64,000 nucleotides of DNA from RI-153 sp963752935 (GTDB lineage: Bacteria > Chloroflexota > Anaerolineae > Caldilineales > Caldilineaceae), in NCBI GenBank assembly GCA_963752935.1, contig CAVWAL010000023.1:62001-126000 (forward strand), written 5' to 3'. A program made the translations under genes and the position numbers. This document shows, in pieces, positions 26,658-36,109 of the stretch. The notes below the pieces were generated by a model. That model worked only from the letters and a program-made list of their open reading frames with translations, searched no databases and was not told the origin of the DNA. Every line of letters starts with the position of its first letter. Positions within the stretch are counted from its first letter, which is position 1.

Positions 26658-27380
26658 TTACACACTACTGCCCATCCCCTCTACAAACCACCGTGTAATC
26701 TCTTGAGGCCGGGTAATGGCGCCGCCGACGATGGCCGCCAGAGCGCCGGCAGAGAGGGCCTGACGCACCTGATCCGGCGTACGGTAGCGCCCTTCGGCCA
26801 GCAGCGGAACGCGCAGGCGTGGCGCCAGTTGACGCACGAGATCGAGATCGGGTTCGATCTGTTGTGGGCTGTAGTCGGTATAACCGGACATGGTGGTAGA
26901 GATGAAATCTGCGCCCGCTGCTTCGGCGGCGATGCCTTCTTCCAGCGTCGAAATGTCCGCCAGCACAGGGAGACGCGTCTCGGCATGGATGGCGGCGATG
27001 AAGTCAGTCAGCGTGCCCGGTTGCGGACGTCGCCGATCCGTAGCGTCGATGGCGACGACATCGGTCCCCGCTTCGGCAACGGCATGCACATGCGCCATGG
27101 TTGGGGTAATGTAGACATCATAGCCGGGGATGTTGTCTTTGAAGAGGCCGATGATGGGTAGATCCAGCGCAGCGCGGATCGCACGGATATCGTCGGGGCC
27201 ATTGGCGCGGATGGCAGCCGCGCCGCCTTCCTGCGCAGCCAGGGCCATGCGCGCCATGATCGCCGCACCGTGGAGTGGTTCATGCGGCAGCGCCTGGCAC
27301 GAAACGATCAATCGATGCCGGACGCGCTCGACGAAACGGCTCGCCTGTTGGGCACGATCTGAAGGGCTGGGGGTGCTCAT
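26658..27380 (-). CDS. nanE: N-acetylmannosamine-6-phosphate 2-epimerase
   Basis: 240 residues from the ATG at 27380. The NanE TIM-barrel signatures are VSCQALPHEPLHG near the start, GAAAIRANGPDDIRAIR, PIIGLFKD, YITPTM, AIDATDRRRPQPGT and LAEGRYRTPDQVRQAL, covering the catalytic Lys and phosphate-binding region. It converts ManNAc-6-P to GlcNAc-6-P in sialic acid and ManNAc catabolism. It lies 40 bp upstream of the Gfo/Idh/MocA gene and so probably heads that operon, pairing with the downstream ROK kinase. Confidence 0.9.
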   Translation of the reverse strand: MSTPSPSDRAQQASRFVERVRHRLIVSCQALPHEPLHGAAIMARMALAAQEGGAAAIRANGPDDIRAIRAALDLPIIGLFKDNIPGYDVYITPTMAHVHAVAEAGTDVVAIDATDRRRPQPGTLTDFIAAIHAETRLPVLADISTLEEGIAAEAAGADFISTTMSGYTDYSPQQIEPDLDLVRQLAPRLRVPLLAEGRYRTPDQVRQALSAGALAAIVGGAITRPQEITRWFVEGMGSSV

Positions 27381-27467
27381 GGCCGGTCTCTCTGGGCTGC
27401 TGGCGGTGGGTCGAACTGATACCATAACGGTACCACAAACGCCGAAAAGATGCCTAACGAAAACCGC

Positions 27468-28388
27468 TCAATCTCCATCGGTCAAAAACGCCACAATAGC
27501 GGAGGCAAAATCATCCAACCGCTGCACACGATCGGCGACGCGATCTCGCTCTGCGCCGATGAGCAGCGTCAGCGCCGGGTTCTCGGTGTGCTTGCGATCG
27601 GTGCAATCTTCCACATTGCCGTGATCGCTGCTCACGATAATCAGGGTTTCGTCCAGGTCAGCGGCGGCATGCAGACCACGAAGGAAGCCGTCGAAGATCT
27701 CGAAGTTGTCCACGGCGGCGGCGTGGTTGCGATGGTGGCCCAGATAATCGGTGAGCCAATGCTCAAAGAAGACGAACCGATAGGGCTCGGCGATGCGCCA
27801 AAGCTGAGCGCCCGCTTCTTCAGGCGTGTAGACCGGCACGTCGGCGTAGCCCAGTTCGGTGCGCCAGCCTTCGCCGGTAAAGTTGGCACTCAGCGCGCGC
27901 CCTGCACGCATATCATCCACGGTCAACAGCTTCTGTCCCCCGGCGGTGGCGGCATAGGGGACGGCACTGAGCAGCCGTTTGCCGCGGTCCACGGCGGCAA
28001 AGTAGCCGGCAGGGTAGGCATTGCAAAAGTAACCGGGCAACCCCATCCCGTTGAGGCGAGCAAAGAGACCCCCTTCGTCGAGGATGTCGCGCACACGCTG
28101 ATCGGGACGAGGACCGTAGTGCTCGCTCAACCGTCCGGGCGCATTGATCCCGGTGAGGATGGCAGTCTGGCCGGTGGCACTCTGCGGTCGCCCCGCCACG
28201 CCCATATGGGCGTCGGTGGGGATGAAGTGCGCCTGCGCCGTGGAGAAGCGTCCGGTGGACGCGGTGGGCGGACAGCCGTCGAGCAGCCCGCGCAGGGTGG
28301 GCATACGCGCTGCCACCAGGGGATTGACGGCAGGGTCATCAGAGCCGACACCCACCCCATCCAAAAAGAGGAAGATGACGCGCTTCAC
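27468..28388 (-). CDS. Alkaline-phosphatase-superfamily metalloenzyme
   Basis: 306 residues. The N-terminus MKRVIFLFLDGVGVG gives the first metal-binding Asp, SATGQTAILTGINAPG a candidate nucleophile Thr/Ser, and VSSDHGNVED the C-terminal metal-binding DHG...ED. These match the metalloenzyme domain of the phosphoglycerate mutase/phosphopentomutase/alkaline phosphatase superfamily, though the protein is shorter than either mutase. Substrate unknown. It overlaps the DUF1638 gene by 4 bp, so the two are translationally coupled. Confidence 0.8.
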   Translation of the reverse strand: MKRVIFLFLDGVGVGSDDPAVNPLVAARMPTLRGLLDGCPPTASTGRFSTAQAHFIPTDAHMGVAGRPQSATGQTAILTGINAPGRLSEHYGPRPDQRVRDILDEGGLFARLNGMGLPGYFCNAYPAGYFAAVDRGKRLLSAVPYAATAGGQKLLTVDDMRAGRALSANFTGEGWRTELGYADVPVYTPEEAGAQLWRIAEPYRFVFFEHWLTDYLGHHRNHAAAVDNFEIFDGFLRGLHAAADLDETLIIVSSDHGNVEDCTDRKHTENPALTLLIGAERDRVADRVQRLDDFASAIVAFLTDGD

Positions 28389-28975
28389 AGGCGATCTTTC
28401 AGCAGATGGACCAGGCGATCTTGCAGTGTTTGCAGACCGCTGTCAGCCTCACGGTAATCCAGCCCTAAACGATGGGCGGCGGCGCGAGCACGCGCCGACT
28501 CATCCTGGTCGGATGACTGGCGCAGGTAGAGGATCTCTTTGTAGTTGGCGAAGTAGAGGTCGCGGAGTTCGGGAAAACGATCCAGCCCCAGCTCGGGGAT
28601 CACGAGTCCTTCAAAATGACGGGCCAGGAAGTCGGTAAGGTAGAAGGTGCCCGGCTCGCGTTCCGCCTGCTCTAAGAAAATGTTGCCGCCGTAGAACTCG
28701 TAACAGTGCGGCCCCGGAATACGCACGGCCTGTGGATAGCGCGCCAGCAGATCGTCCAAGGCGCCGCCGGTGCCGCAATCGGCATAGCCCACCAGGATCA
28801 GATCGAAGCGCGCCGCCCATTCGTCGAGTCGTTTTTCCACGGCGGGCGCGATGCGCTCGGGCCGGTTGTGTAACTGCGCCGGCACTGCCGTCAGCTCATA
28901 ATCCCAGCCCAGGTTGTTGGCGATTTGGGTCAATTCGCGCACGATGGCGCCACAGGCGATGATGCCGATATGCAA
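28385..28975 (-). CDS. DUF1638 protein
   Basis: 196 residues recognised by the family pattern of an N-terminal IGIIACGAIVRE, LVGYADCGTGGALDDLL and RIPGPHCYEFYGG, with conserved Cys and His residues that may bind a metal. DUF1638 has no established biochemical role and is often found beside methyltransferase or corrinoid genes in other genomes; no such gene lies here. It is tightly coupled (4-bp overlap) to the downstream metalloenzyme gene and preceded by the DNA glycosylase gene at 15 bp. Confidence 0.82.
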   Translation of the reverse strand: MHIGIIACGAIVRELTQIANNLGWDYELTAVPAQLHNRPERIAPAVEKRLDEWAARFDLILVGYADCGTGGALDDLLARYPQAVRIPGPHCYEFYGGNIFLEQAEREPGTFYLTDFLARHFEGLVIPELGLDRFPELRDLYFANYKEILYLRQSSDQDESARARAAAHRLGLDYREADSGLQTLQDRLVHLLKDRL

Positions 28976-28990
28976 GATCAGATCCTCGAT

Positions 28991-30241
28991 TTACAAATCA
29001 CGGATGGTCTGTTCGATTTTCTCACGCCACACCCCCGGCACCTCTGCCCCCACCACCACCGATTCTGCCCCGATGAAGGTGATCAACTCGCGCAACGATC
29101 CGGCGATGCCGGCGGCGGTTTCGGCGTTGACATCCTGCTCACGCTCAGGATAGATCATGTGGATGTGGTAGACGCCGGTTTTGCGATCCAGTTGCGAATC
29201 CATCCGCCCGATAAAGCGATCTCCGTGCAAAATGGGCAGCACGTAGTAGCCGTATTGGCGCTTGTCTTTGGGCACGTAGATTTCGATGCGATAGTTGAAA
29301 TCGAAAAGCTGCTCGGTACGCGGACGATGACAGATCAGGTTGTCGAACGGTGACAAAAAGACCGTGCGCGGCGACCAATCCCCGCCGCGGATGGCGTCCA
29401 ACGCGGGGAGGTGCGCGCTATGGATATACCACGGACCGGGCCAGGGGCTGTCGCCGTCCACAATCTGTGCGGCGACGATGACGCCGGTCTCCTCCAGTTC
29501 GCGCAGGCGCTGCTCTAACTGCGGGTATTGGTTGCGGATGAAGTGATTCTTGATCTGCGCGGGTGTGGCGACGCCCAACGCTTTCAACGATTTGCCGGCA
29601 CTCGTTCGCACCACGTCGCTTTCGATCCACGGATCGTGATCCACCCATTCGGGCAGCCAGGCGTCGACGAGGTGCCAATATTTGGTGTTGCCGTTGCGCC
29701 CCACCGACATCACCTCGCCTCGCCCGTATAGAAAGTCGAGCATACGCGTCACGTTACGTCCGGCATTCCAGCCCGTCGACTCCCAGGGCACGGCGGCAAT
29801 GTCATCGAAGTCACTAGTCGATAATGGTCCGTGGCTGCGCAGCCGATCCAGGACATGCCGACGGAGATCGTCATTGGCGGCCATCCACTCGCGGACGCGT
29901 TCGCCCCACACGCCGCCACCGTTCGTGGGTTTGCGCATCCAATGCGAAAAGAGCGGATAGTCTTCGGTCAACACCAGCGACGCACAGTGTGCCCACGCCT
30001 CGAAGATCAGCCGATCCGCCTGCAACTCATCGAGCAACGCAGGGTCGAAGGGACCGAGCCTGCTCCAAAGGACGAGCAACTGCGTCCGTTCCACGGCGCG
30101 GATGGGGTCGATCTGCAGGCAGTTGATCTGTTGCAAAATGTCCAACACCCCATCGTGCGTTGCTTCGGGGCGCGGTCCCGCTAATTGCTGCGCCAAAACG
30201 GCGAGTCGGCGGGCCTCCAGGGGAGAAAGGTTAATGGTCAT
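28991..30241 (-). CDS. YcaQ-like winged-helix DNA glycosylase
   Basis: 416 residues from the ATG at 30241; an in-frame TTG at 30265 is possible. It is an HTH_42 superfamily protein: three winged-helix units, with LQIDPIRAVERTQ carrying the QxD catalytic motif (CLQIDPI) and the sequences RLIFEAWAHCASLVL and FLSPFDNLICHR typical of YcaQ/AlkX. Family members unhook interstrand crosslinks and remove bulky alkylated bases. First gene of a run with DUF1638 and a metalloenzyme, though a functional link is not evident. Confidence 0.86.
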   Translation of the reverse strand: MTINLSPLEARRLAVLAQQLAGPRPEATHDGVLDILQQINCLQIDPIRAVERTQLLVLWSRLGPFDPALLDELQADRLIFEAWAHCASLVLTEDYPLFSHWMRKPTNGGGVWGERVREWMAANDDLRRHVLDRLRSHGPLSTSDFDDIAAVPWESTGWNAGRNVTRMLDFLYGRGEVMSVGRNGNTKYWHLVDAWLPEWVDHDPWIESDVVRTSAGKSLKALGVATPAQIKNHFIRNQYPQLEQRLRELEETGVIVAAQIVDGDSPWPGPWYIHSAHLPALDAIRGGDWSPRTVFLSPFDNLICHRPRTEQLFDFNYRIEIYVPKDKRQYGYYVLPILHGDRFIGRMDSQLDRKTGVYHIHMIYPEREQDVNAETAAGIAGSLRELITFIGAESVVVGAEVPGVWREKIEQTIRDL

Positions 30242-30355
30242 GCGCGCTATCCTCGATTCAGACAAGAACGTTTGTGCATATTAGTATGACACACAACGCC
30301 TGATCTCACGAATCGAGATCCCATGCAGCCGAGAGCGGAGTTCAGCCGTTACCTG

Positions 30356-31099
30356 CTATCCTACAAGTGTCGGTGGACAGCCCAACTCTGCGATCACTGC
30401 ACAGGCCGCCTCCACATGCCGTTTGCCGTTGTGCAGGCTGAAGGTGAGGTGACCGGGCAACAGCGCGTCGAAATCGAGGGTGGAAAGGTGCAGGATCGAT
30501 TCGATGGACTGGGGAACGCTGCAATCCCAGGTGTGCTGCAACACGATGCGCCCGGCGTAGAAGATGGCGTCGCCGCCCACCAGATAGCTTCTGTCTGCGC
30601 GGGTGACGAGATACGAGCCATGATCGTGGCTGTGGCCGGGCGTGGGCACGTATTCGATGGTCAATTCCCCGATCTCGACCCGATCCCCCGCCGTCAGGAC
30701 CCGATCCACTGCGCAAGCGCGGTATGTATAGTCTGCAGGGTAAACGCCCGCCTTGCGCGCCGCGGGGAGGCTAACCGCCTCCTCGTCGCCCGTGGTGACG
30801 ATACGCGCCGTGTCCGCTCCGGCGTAAACGGTCACCGTCGTACGGTCGCGGACGTGAGCCGCGCCGCCGCCGTGATCACCGTGAGCATGGGTGAGGAAGA
30901 GGTGATTGATCGCCGACGGGTCGATCCCCTCCTGGCGACAGACGGCCCAGATGGCGTCCATGCCCATGCCCGTCCCCGCATCGAACATCACAAAGCCGTC
31001 CCCACTGTCGAAAAGAAAAATGTTGCAGTCGAAAGCATCGGTCAAATTAAAGCCCATGTTGCCGCTGCCGATGAGATAGAGATTGGGTTCGAGGCGCAT
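30356..31099 (-). CDS. MBL-fold metallo-hydrolase
   Basis: 248 residues from the ATG at 31099 (AGGA upstream). The metal-binding motif LTHAHGDHGGG is present, with the downstream His in VPTPGHSHDHGSYLV, the bridging Asp in LVGGDAIFY and a final His in LLPGHLTF: a complete di-metal site. The family includes glyoxalase II-like thioesterases and lactonases; the substrate is not identifiable. Its 5' region contains palindrome copy 3. Confidence 0.87.
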   Translation of the reverse strand: MRLEPNLYLIGSGNMGFNLTDAFDCNIFLFDSGDGFVMFDAGTGMGMDAIWAVCRQEGIDPSAINHLFLTHAHGDHGGGAAHVRDRTTVTVYAGADTARIVTTGDEEAVSLPAARKAGVYPADYTYRACAVDRVLTAGDRVEIGELTIEYVPTPGHSHDHGSYLVTRADRSYLVGGDAIFYAGRIVLQHTWDCSVPQSIESILHLSTLDFDALLPGHLTFSLHNGKRHVEAACAVIAELGCPPTLVG

Positions 31100-31221
31100 A
31101 AGAAGATCCTGTAAAGCAAGTGGTTGGTGGGTGGGGACGTGTTGGACGAAAGGTGATGACGGGATGATGGAAGCGGCGTTGGGAAAATGGTGTGGGAGTG
31201 GGAACATCGCTGTTTGAAAGC

Positions 31222-31272
31222 AGATGATGGGATGATGGTCGTCAAGATCCATCATCCCGTCATCCCATCATC
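31222..31272. repeat. Dispersed GATGATG palindrome, copy 3 (inverted loop)
   Basis: AGATGATGGGATGATGG and the mirrored CCATCATCCCGTCATCCC... flank a loop GTCGTCAAGATCC, the reverse complement of the loop in copies 1 and 4, so this copy is in the opposite orientation. An extra half-site GGTGATGACGGGATGATGG lies at 31152-31170. Confidence 0.75.
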
Positions 31273-31312
31273 TCCATACAAAATCTCCAGACGAAATCCC
31301 AAAATAGACTCT

Positions 31313-32377
31313 CTACGGAATAATGATCGTCTTCAATGAACCCTGCTCTTCAATCGTGGCGTTTTCCTCGGCAAAGACGGAGGGGAGCTGGTCGAGCCGG
31401 TAGCTGACCGAGTTCTCGAAGATGATGTCCAGGTTGAAGACGCCGCGTTCGACGGCGCGGTAGGCTTCGCGCATGTTTTCCACAGAACGCAACTTGGTGT
31501 AGTGGACGGCGTTGAGGTTGCGGATCTCGAGCCCGTCCTCATGGAAGCGGTGGAAACAGAACGAATCGACCGGTGCATAATTATCTCCGTAAAGGGCGAT
31601 GATGCCGTTGTGGCGCACCATGCCCAACGCCTGCTTGATGCCGATGCCGGTGCCACCGATGGCCTCAACCGCCACGTCCACGCCTTCGCCCCGTGTGATC
31701 TCCGTCACCGCCGCCACAGGATCGACCTTGCGGGCATCGATCACGTGATCCGCCCCCAGACGGCGGGCGATCTCCAACTTGGCGGGCACCACATCCACGG
31801 CGATGACCTTCGACGCGCCCGACTTGATCGCCCCTTGCAAGAGGATGTTCCCCGCAAAGCCCACGCCGTTGACGGCCACGATGTCGCCCAACTTCACGCC
31901 GGTGTGGATGGCCGCCCACGCCGCGCAGCCCAGCGGCTCGTAGAGGCAGCCCACCTCGAACGAGACGCCGTCGGGGATTCGTTGCAGATGGGCAATGTCG
32001 CAGACCCAATAATCTGAATAGGTGGGGTAGATCAGGCTGCCTACACGGTCGCCCACACGCACCTGGCCGCCCCCCAGATACTCGTCCACGCCGGCGCCCA
32101 TGGCCTCGACGGTGCCGCCGCCCTCGTGACCGAGCGGACCCATGGGGTATGCGTGCGCACGATCATTCTTGCTATGTTCGCCCAGTTGATACTCTGATCC
32201 GCCCTTGGCTTCATCTTCCGGACGGACATTGATGCCCTGGTAAAAGTAACGCTCCGATCCACAGACCGAGGCCTGATGCGTCTTGACCAGGACTTGATTC
32301 GGTTTTAGTTCGGGCAGCGTGATCGTTTCAACGGTCAACTTGCCCGGTTCCAAATAGACAACGCGTGTATTGAGCAT
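31313..32377 (-). CDS. Zinc-dependent alcohol/polyol dehydrogenase
   Basis: 354 residues from the ATG at 32377 (AGGAG upstream). Medium-chain dehydrogenase: SVCGSERYF with the catalytic-zinc Cys, GHEGGGTVEA with zinc His-Glu, a Rossmann domain (VAVNGVGFAGNILLQGAI) and a cofactor-binding Asp in VIAVDVV. The region near 90-115 lacks the structural-zinc Cys cluster seen in many homologues. Likely oxidises a polyol or sugar alcohol, consistent with the surrounding catabolic genes. Confidence 0.85.
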   Translation of the reverse strand: MLNTRVVYLEPGKLTVETITLPELKPNQVLVKTHQASVCGSERYFYQGINVRPEDEAKGGSEYQLGEHSKNDRAHAYPMGPLGHEGGGTVEAMGAGVDEYLGGGQVRVGDRVGSLIYPTYSDYWVCDIAHLQRIPDGVSFEVGCLYEPLGCAAWAAIHTGVKLGDIVAVNGVGFAGNILLQGAIKSGASKVIAVDVVPAKLEIARRLGADHVIDARKVDPVAAVTEITRGEGVDVAVEAIGGTGIGIKQALGMVRHNGIIALYGDNYAPVDSFCFHRFHEDGLEIRNLNAVHYTKLRSVENMREAYRAVERGVFNLDIIFENSVSYRLDQLPSVFAEENATIEEQGSLKTIIIP

Positions 32378-32421
32378 GGGGTCTCCTGTGGGGAAAGGTG
32401 TCAAATAGAGCGGTTCAATTG

Positions 32422-32865
32422 TTAGTCAGTACTTGCCGTGAACGTTACCGCCGTCTCATATCGATGCCGCGTGTTGAAGAAACCGTCGCCGCTGCCCTTT
32501 GGATCGGTGCGGAAGACGACCACGGTGTAGGTCTTTCCTACTTCGAGTGGAGAGACTTCGCGCACTTCTGAACCCTGAGGCGGAATACCATAGGTAATGG
32601 GGGATTGCAGTTCATTGGCAAATTGGCCCGCCATCCGCACCGACCAGATGACGTCGAAACCATTGAGGTTTTCTGTGCCTTCATAGAAACTCACCTCGTA
32701 GGCATTGGCGGGGGTCCACGAGATGGTAGGGCGCAGTCCAGTGCCCACGCTGACCACCGGCACTTCGCGTTTGTCGAAAAAGTGCACGCCGCATCCTCCT
32801 GTCAATAAAATTGCAAGTATCGCCAGGATGGCGATGCGAGTCTTAGATAAAGCCTGGTGGGGCAC
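32422..32865 (-). CDS. Small lipoprotein
   Basis: 147 residues from a GTG at 32865, chosen because AAGGAGG lies 5 nt upstream. The N-terminus KTRIAILAILAILLTGGC is a lipoprotein signal with lipobox LTGGC. The mature part looks like a single fibronectin-III-like or Ig-like beta domain (ISWTPANAYEVSFYEG, YTVVVFRTDP). Function unknown; probably a cell-envelope protein. It lies between the dehydrogenase and the divergent PHP gene. Confidence 0.75.
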   Translation of the reverse strand: MPHQALSKTRIAILAILAILLTGGCGVHFFDKREVPVVSVGTGLRPTISWTPANAYEVSFYEGTENLNGFDVIWSVRMAGQFANELQSPITYGIPPQGSEVREVSPLEVGKTYTVVVFRTDPKGSGDGFFNTRHRYETAVTFTASTD

Positions 32866-33044
32866 AACTTCCTCCTTGGTAGCGTGAATAGACGGTTGCC
32901 TTTGATTGTAACCAGAGGCGAGGAGGATTGCAACCAGATTCCCAGGTTTTGTGTTTCTTATCATTAGAATTCATCAACACGATTTTTCCCCAATCTTGCG
33001 CTATCATAGAGTTACAAGTACAGATATGTAGAGAGGAAATTTCA

Positions 33045-34707
33045 ATGTCTACCCTTCATCTTAGCTTACACAACCACTTCACGCCCGAGGACAAAGCGCG
33101 TAGCGACTATGCGTATGTCCCCTTTACGTTGCCCGAAGCGGCGACACATCTGCGCGTCCGTTACCGCTACAGTGCCGCCATGTCTTCGGACGAGGTGAGC
33201 GGCGGTAACGTGATCGACATCGGCCTCTTCGACCCGCGCGGAGATGACTTCCCCGGCGGCGCCGGTTTCCGCGGCTGGAGCGGCTCGGCGCGCAGCGAGT
33301 TTTTCCTCACACCCACCGAGGCCACGCCGGGCTACCTGCCCGGTCCACTACCGGCGGGGGAATACCGGGTGATCCTGGGGCTCTATCGCGTATGGGAGCA
33401 GGGCGCCGATGTGGAGATCGAAGTCGAGGCGGAGAGTGACCCCTCCCTAACCCTCCCCGCCAGCAGGGAGGGAACTGTTGCCGCGGCGGGTCAAGGCGCG
33501 CCGGCAACCGCATCCCCACCGCAAAGTCAGACCGTCGACGCGGCAACGGTCCTCCCTCCGCAATCCGTTGAGCGGGGGGAGCTAGAGGGAAGTGATCTCC
33601 CCGCCAGCAGGGAGGGAACTGTTGCCGCGGCGGGCCAAGGCGCGCCGGCAACCGCATCCCCACCGCAAAGTCAGACCGTCGACACGGCAACGGTCCTCCC
33701 TCCGCAATCCGTTGAGCGGGGGGAGCTAGAGGGGGGTCTCTGGCTGCGCGGCGACCTCCAATCCCACACCGTCCACAGTGACGCCAGGGGTACGCTCGAC
33801 CAGTTGATCGGCAAAGCCCGCGCCCTGGGGCTCGACTTCCTCGCTGTGACCGACCACAATACGGTGAGCCATCATCCCTTTCTGCCCGCGCTCGCCGATG
33901 AGGAGCTGATCCTGATCCGCGGCCAGGAGGTGACCACCTACTACGGCCATATGAACGTATGGAATACGAGCCGCTGGTGCGATTTCCGCAGCCGCAGCGA
34001 CGCCGATATTACCGCCATCGTGGAGCTGGCTCACAGCGAAGGCGCGCTCTGCTCCATCAACCACCCCAAACAGGGCGGCCCGGCCTGGGACTATACGACC
34101 GACTTGCCCGTAGACAGTATGGAAGTCTGGCAAGGACCCTGGCCCCATCGCAACACCGAAAGCCTGGCCCTCTGGGATCGTCTCCTCAGCCAGGGACGCC
34201 GCCTGCCCGCCGTCGGCGGCAGCGACTACCACTGTCCTAGCGGTGCGGACACCAATCCGCTGCGCCTGGGTCAACCGACGACGTGGGTGAAGGTCTATGA
34301 GCACAGCGTGGACGCCATCCTTGCCGCCATTGTGGCCGGCCGCGTCAGCATTAGCGCCACGCCGGACGGGCCGCGGCTCGACCTATCGGCGACGGTCAAC
34401 GCCGAAACGGTGGGCATGGGTGAAGCGATTGGTGGCAATGAGAACGGGTTGGTGACAGTCAGCGTGGAGGTTCTCGGCGGGCGGGGCAAGAACGTTGCGC
34501 TTGATAGCCGATGGAAGTGTTGCCTACGAAACCGCAATTGACGACGAGAAAGTCACCATCGAGGCAGAGTTGCCGGTGCAGACCTATGTGCGCGCCGAAC
34601 TTGTGGGCGATATGTCGCATGAGGCGCTGCCACCGGATGCGCCGGCCGATCTGGATCTACGAGACTGGCGGTGGGCGTTGTCGAATCCGATCTATGTGAC
34701 TCGGTAG
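33045..34707 (+). CDS. PHP-domain phosphoesterase with beta N-domain, frameshifted near the 3' end
   Basis: Starts at ATG 33045 with GAGGAA. Residues 1-135 form a beta-rich domain. Then comes a 2x48-residue tandem repeat, then a PHP domain with metal-binding motifs DLQSHTVHSD, AVTDHNTVSHHP, INHPKQGG and GGSDYHC. At 34490-34494 one extra A breaks the frame; restoring it adds LRLIADGSVAYETA... to a natural end at 34707. PHP domains hydrolyse phosphoesters, some in polyphosphate or DNA metabolism; with the beta N-domain this resembles CehA/McbA-type hydrolases. Joined length is about 553 residues. Confidence 0.8.
33453..33740 (+). repeat. 144-bp in-frame tandem duplication inside the PHP gene
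   Basis: Two copies (33453-33596 and 33597-33740) at 144-bp spacing, nearly identical and a multiple of three, so the frame is kept. Each begins CTCCCCGCCAGCAGGGAGGG and ends around GAGCGGGGGGAGCTAGAGG, Pro/Ala/Gln-rich when translated, in a linker between two domains. Confidence 0.85.
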
Positions 34708-34747
34708 AATTCCTGGGTTTCACCGAAGACGGTGAGATTGCGTCTCG

Positions 34748-34966
34748 ATGAACTCACGAGCACTACCCGAGTTTTGGAGGCTCTACGCCCAGTTACCCAA
34801 AAACATTCGCCGTCGAGCAGCAAAGGCCTATTGGATCTGGCGCAAATATCCGCGCTCTCCTGGTTTGCGGTTCAAGCGGATAGGCAATCGTCGTTGGCCG
34901 AGGATCAAAAATCTCCTGATCGCCCCCTCTCATGGAACGCTTATCTTTACCCATAAGGTGGGTATG
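34748..34966 (+). pseudogene. Decayed HigB/RelE-like toxin gene
   Basis: A frame begins MNSRALPEFWRLYAQLPKN and continues AAKAYWIWRKYPRSPGLRFK, matching the N-terminal two-thirds of the ParE/RelE-fold toxins annotated HigB-like. The usual C-terminal half after FKRIGN is not present; the frame continues through unrelated sequence into repeat copy B. No antitoxin gene is adjacent. Probably a remnant. Confidence 0.55.
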
Positions 34967-34981
34967 AACAGCGGATTCGTT

Positions 34982-35134
34982 TTGACCCTTGGTACGGGCA
35001 CGAGGGGGATGGGGGCGACGTCTCGCCCATCGTCGCAGATCTCCGTCCCATCCCCCTCATGCCCCGACAACCGGCCCAATATCACGAAGCAGTATCACAG
35101 CAGTACAACCCCGATCGGCTGCTGTTTGCCACGC
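34982..35134 (+). repeat. Three-copy dispersed element, copy B
   Basis: 153 bp, same strand as copy A, with a 2-bp deletion near its left end. It lies between the decayed toxin and the ABC permease 3' end. The inverted-repeat core is preserved. Confidence 0.85.
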
Positions 35135-35224
35135 CTGTGCCGACTGGGAACTTGTGGGTAAAGGTTAGCGTGGAACGAGAGGGGGCGACCAGGAGATTTC
35201 AGAGTCTCCGTACGAGAACCCCCA

Positions 35225-36106
35225 TTACCCTTCACGCAAGCGCGGGTTGCTCACTTCATCGAACCCGATGTGGACGAGGTAGAGCGTGAGGAAAAGCACC
35301 ATCAAGGTGATCACCGGCGTGATCCACCACCACCACAGGTTCTGGAAGATGGCGCTGTAGCTGAGCGCCCAATAGATCATCATGCCCAGCGTCATTTCGC
35401 GCTGTGGCCCCAGCCCCAGGATCGACAACCCCGACTCGGCCAGCACGGCGGCGATGAAGGCGTTGACGAAGTTCGCCCCCAGCCATTGCAGCATGTGTGG
35501 CATCAGTTCACGGAAGATGATCTCCAGCCCGCCCATGCCCGAGAGGCGCGCCACCTGCACAAAGCCCCGTTCCTTGAGGCTTAGCACCTGGGCGCGCACC
35601 TGCCGGGCAGGGGAGGGCCAGGCAAATGCCCCGATGATCAGCGCCATCGTCGTCACCCCCACGCCGCGCACGAGGGCCGCAATCAGGATCAAAAAGAGCA
35701 GCGACGGCACCGACAGGAAGACGTCGATCAGCACACGCAAAATCGAGTCGACCCAGCGCCCAAAGTAGCCGCTGACAAAGCCGATCAAGGCGCCGATGAC
35801 GGTGCCTACGGTGGCGGCAATCAGCCCCACTTGCACCGAATTGGGGATCGCTTCGGTCAACTGGATGGCGACACTCTGCCCCAACGACGTTGTCCCCAGC
35901 AGCGATTCCTGTCCGGGAGGTGTACGCACAGGGAAACTGCCCGAGCGGCGCAGCGTAGGATCGATAAAGAGGCTAGCGATGAAAGCGATCAACACCAGGG
36001 TCAAAAAGATGGCGCCACCCGTCGAGAATTTGGGATTGCGTAGCAGATCCCAGAAGACACCTTGACGGCTTTCGCCTACCTGCTCTTGCACTGGAACGAC
36101 GGCCAT
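35225..36106 (-). CDS. ABC transporter permease, oligopeptide/DppC type
   Basis: 293 residues with an N-terminal segment IFLTLVLIAFIASLFI, then the binding-protein-dependent transport permease domain including the EAA-type loop region QVRAQVLSLKERGFVQVARLSGMGGLEIIFRELMPHML. Predicted six membrane helices. This family (DppC/OppC) imports oligopeptides, but in soil and aquatic Chloroflexi similar systems carry oligosaccharides. Last gene of a five-gene operon; 3 bp from the partner permease. Confidence 0.9.
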   Translation of the reverse strand: MAVVPVQEQVGESRQGVFWDLLRNPKFSTGGAIFLTLVLIAFIASLFIDPTLRRSGSFPVRTPPGQESLLGTTSLGQSVAIQLTEAIPNSVQVGLIAATVGTVIGALIGFVSGYFGRWVDSILRVLIDVFLSVPSLLFLILIAALVRGVGVTTMALIIGAFAWPSPARQVRAQVLSLKERGFVQVARLSGMGGLEIIFRELMPHMLQWLGANFVNAFIAAVLAESGLSILGLGPQREMTLGMMIYWALSYSAIFQNLWWWWITPVITLMVLFLTLYLVHIGFDEVSNPRLREG

Positions 36107-36109
36107 ATC

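Noticed and set aside
33453..33740. Possible CRISPR array
   Set aside because: Two 144-bp units without unique spacers; a tandem duplication within a gene.
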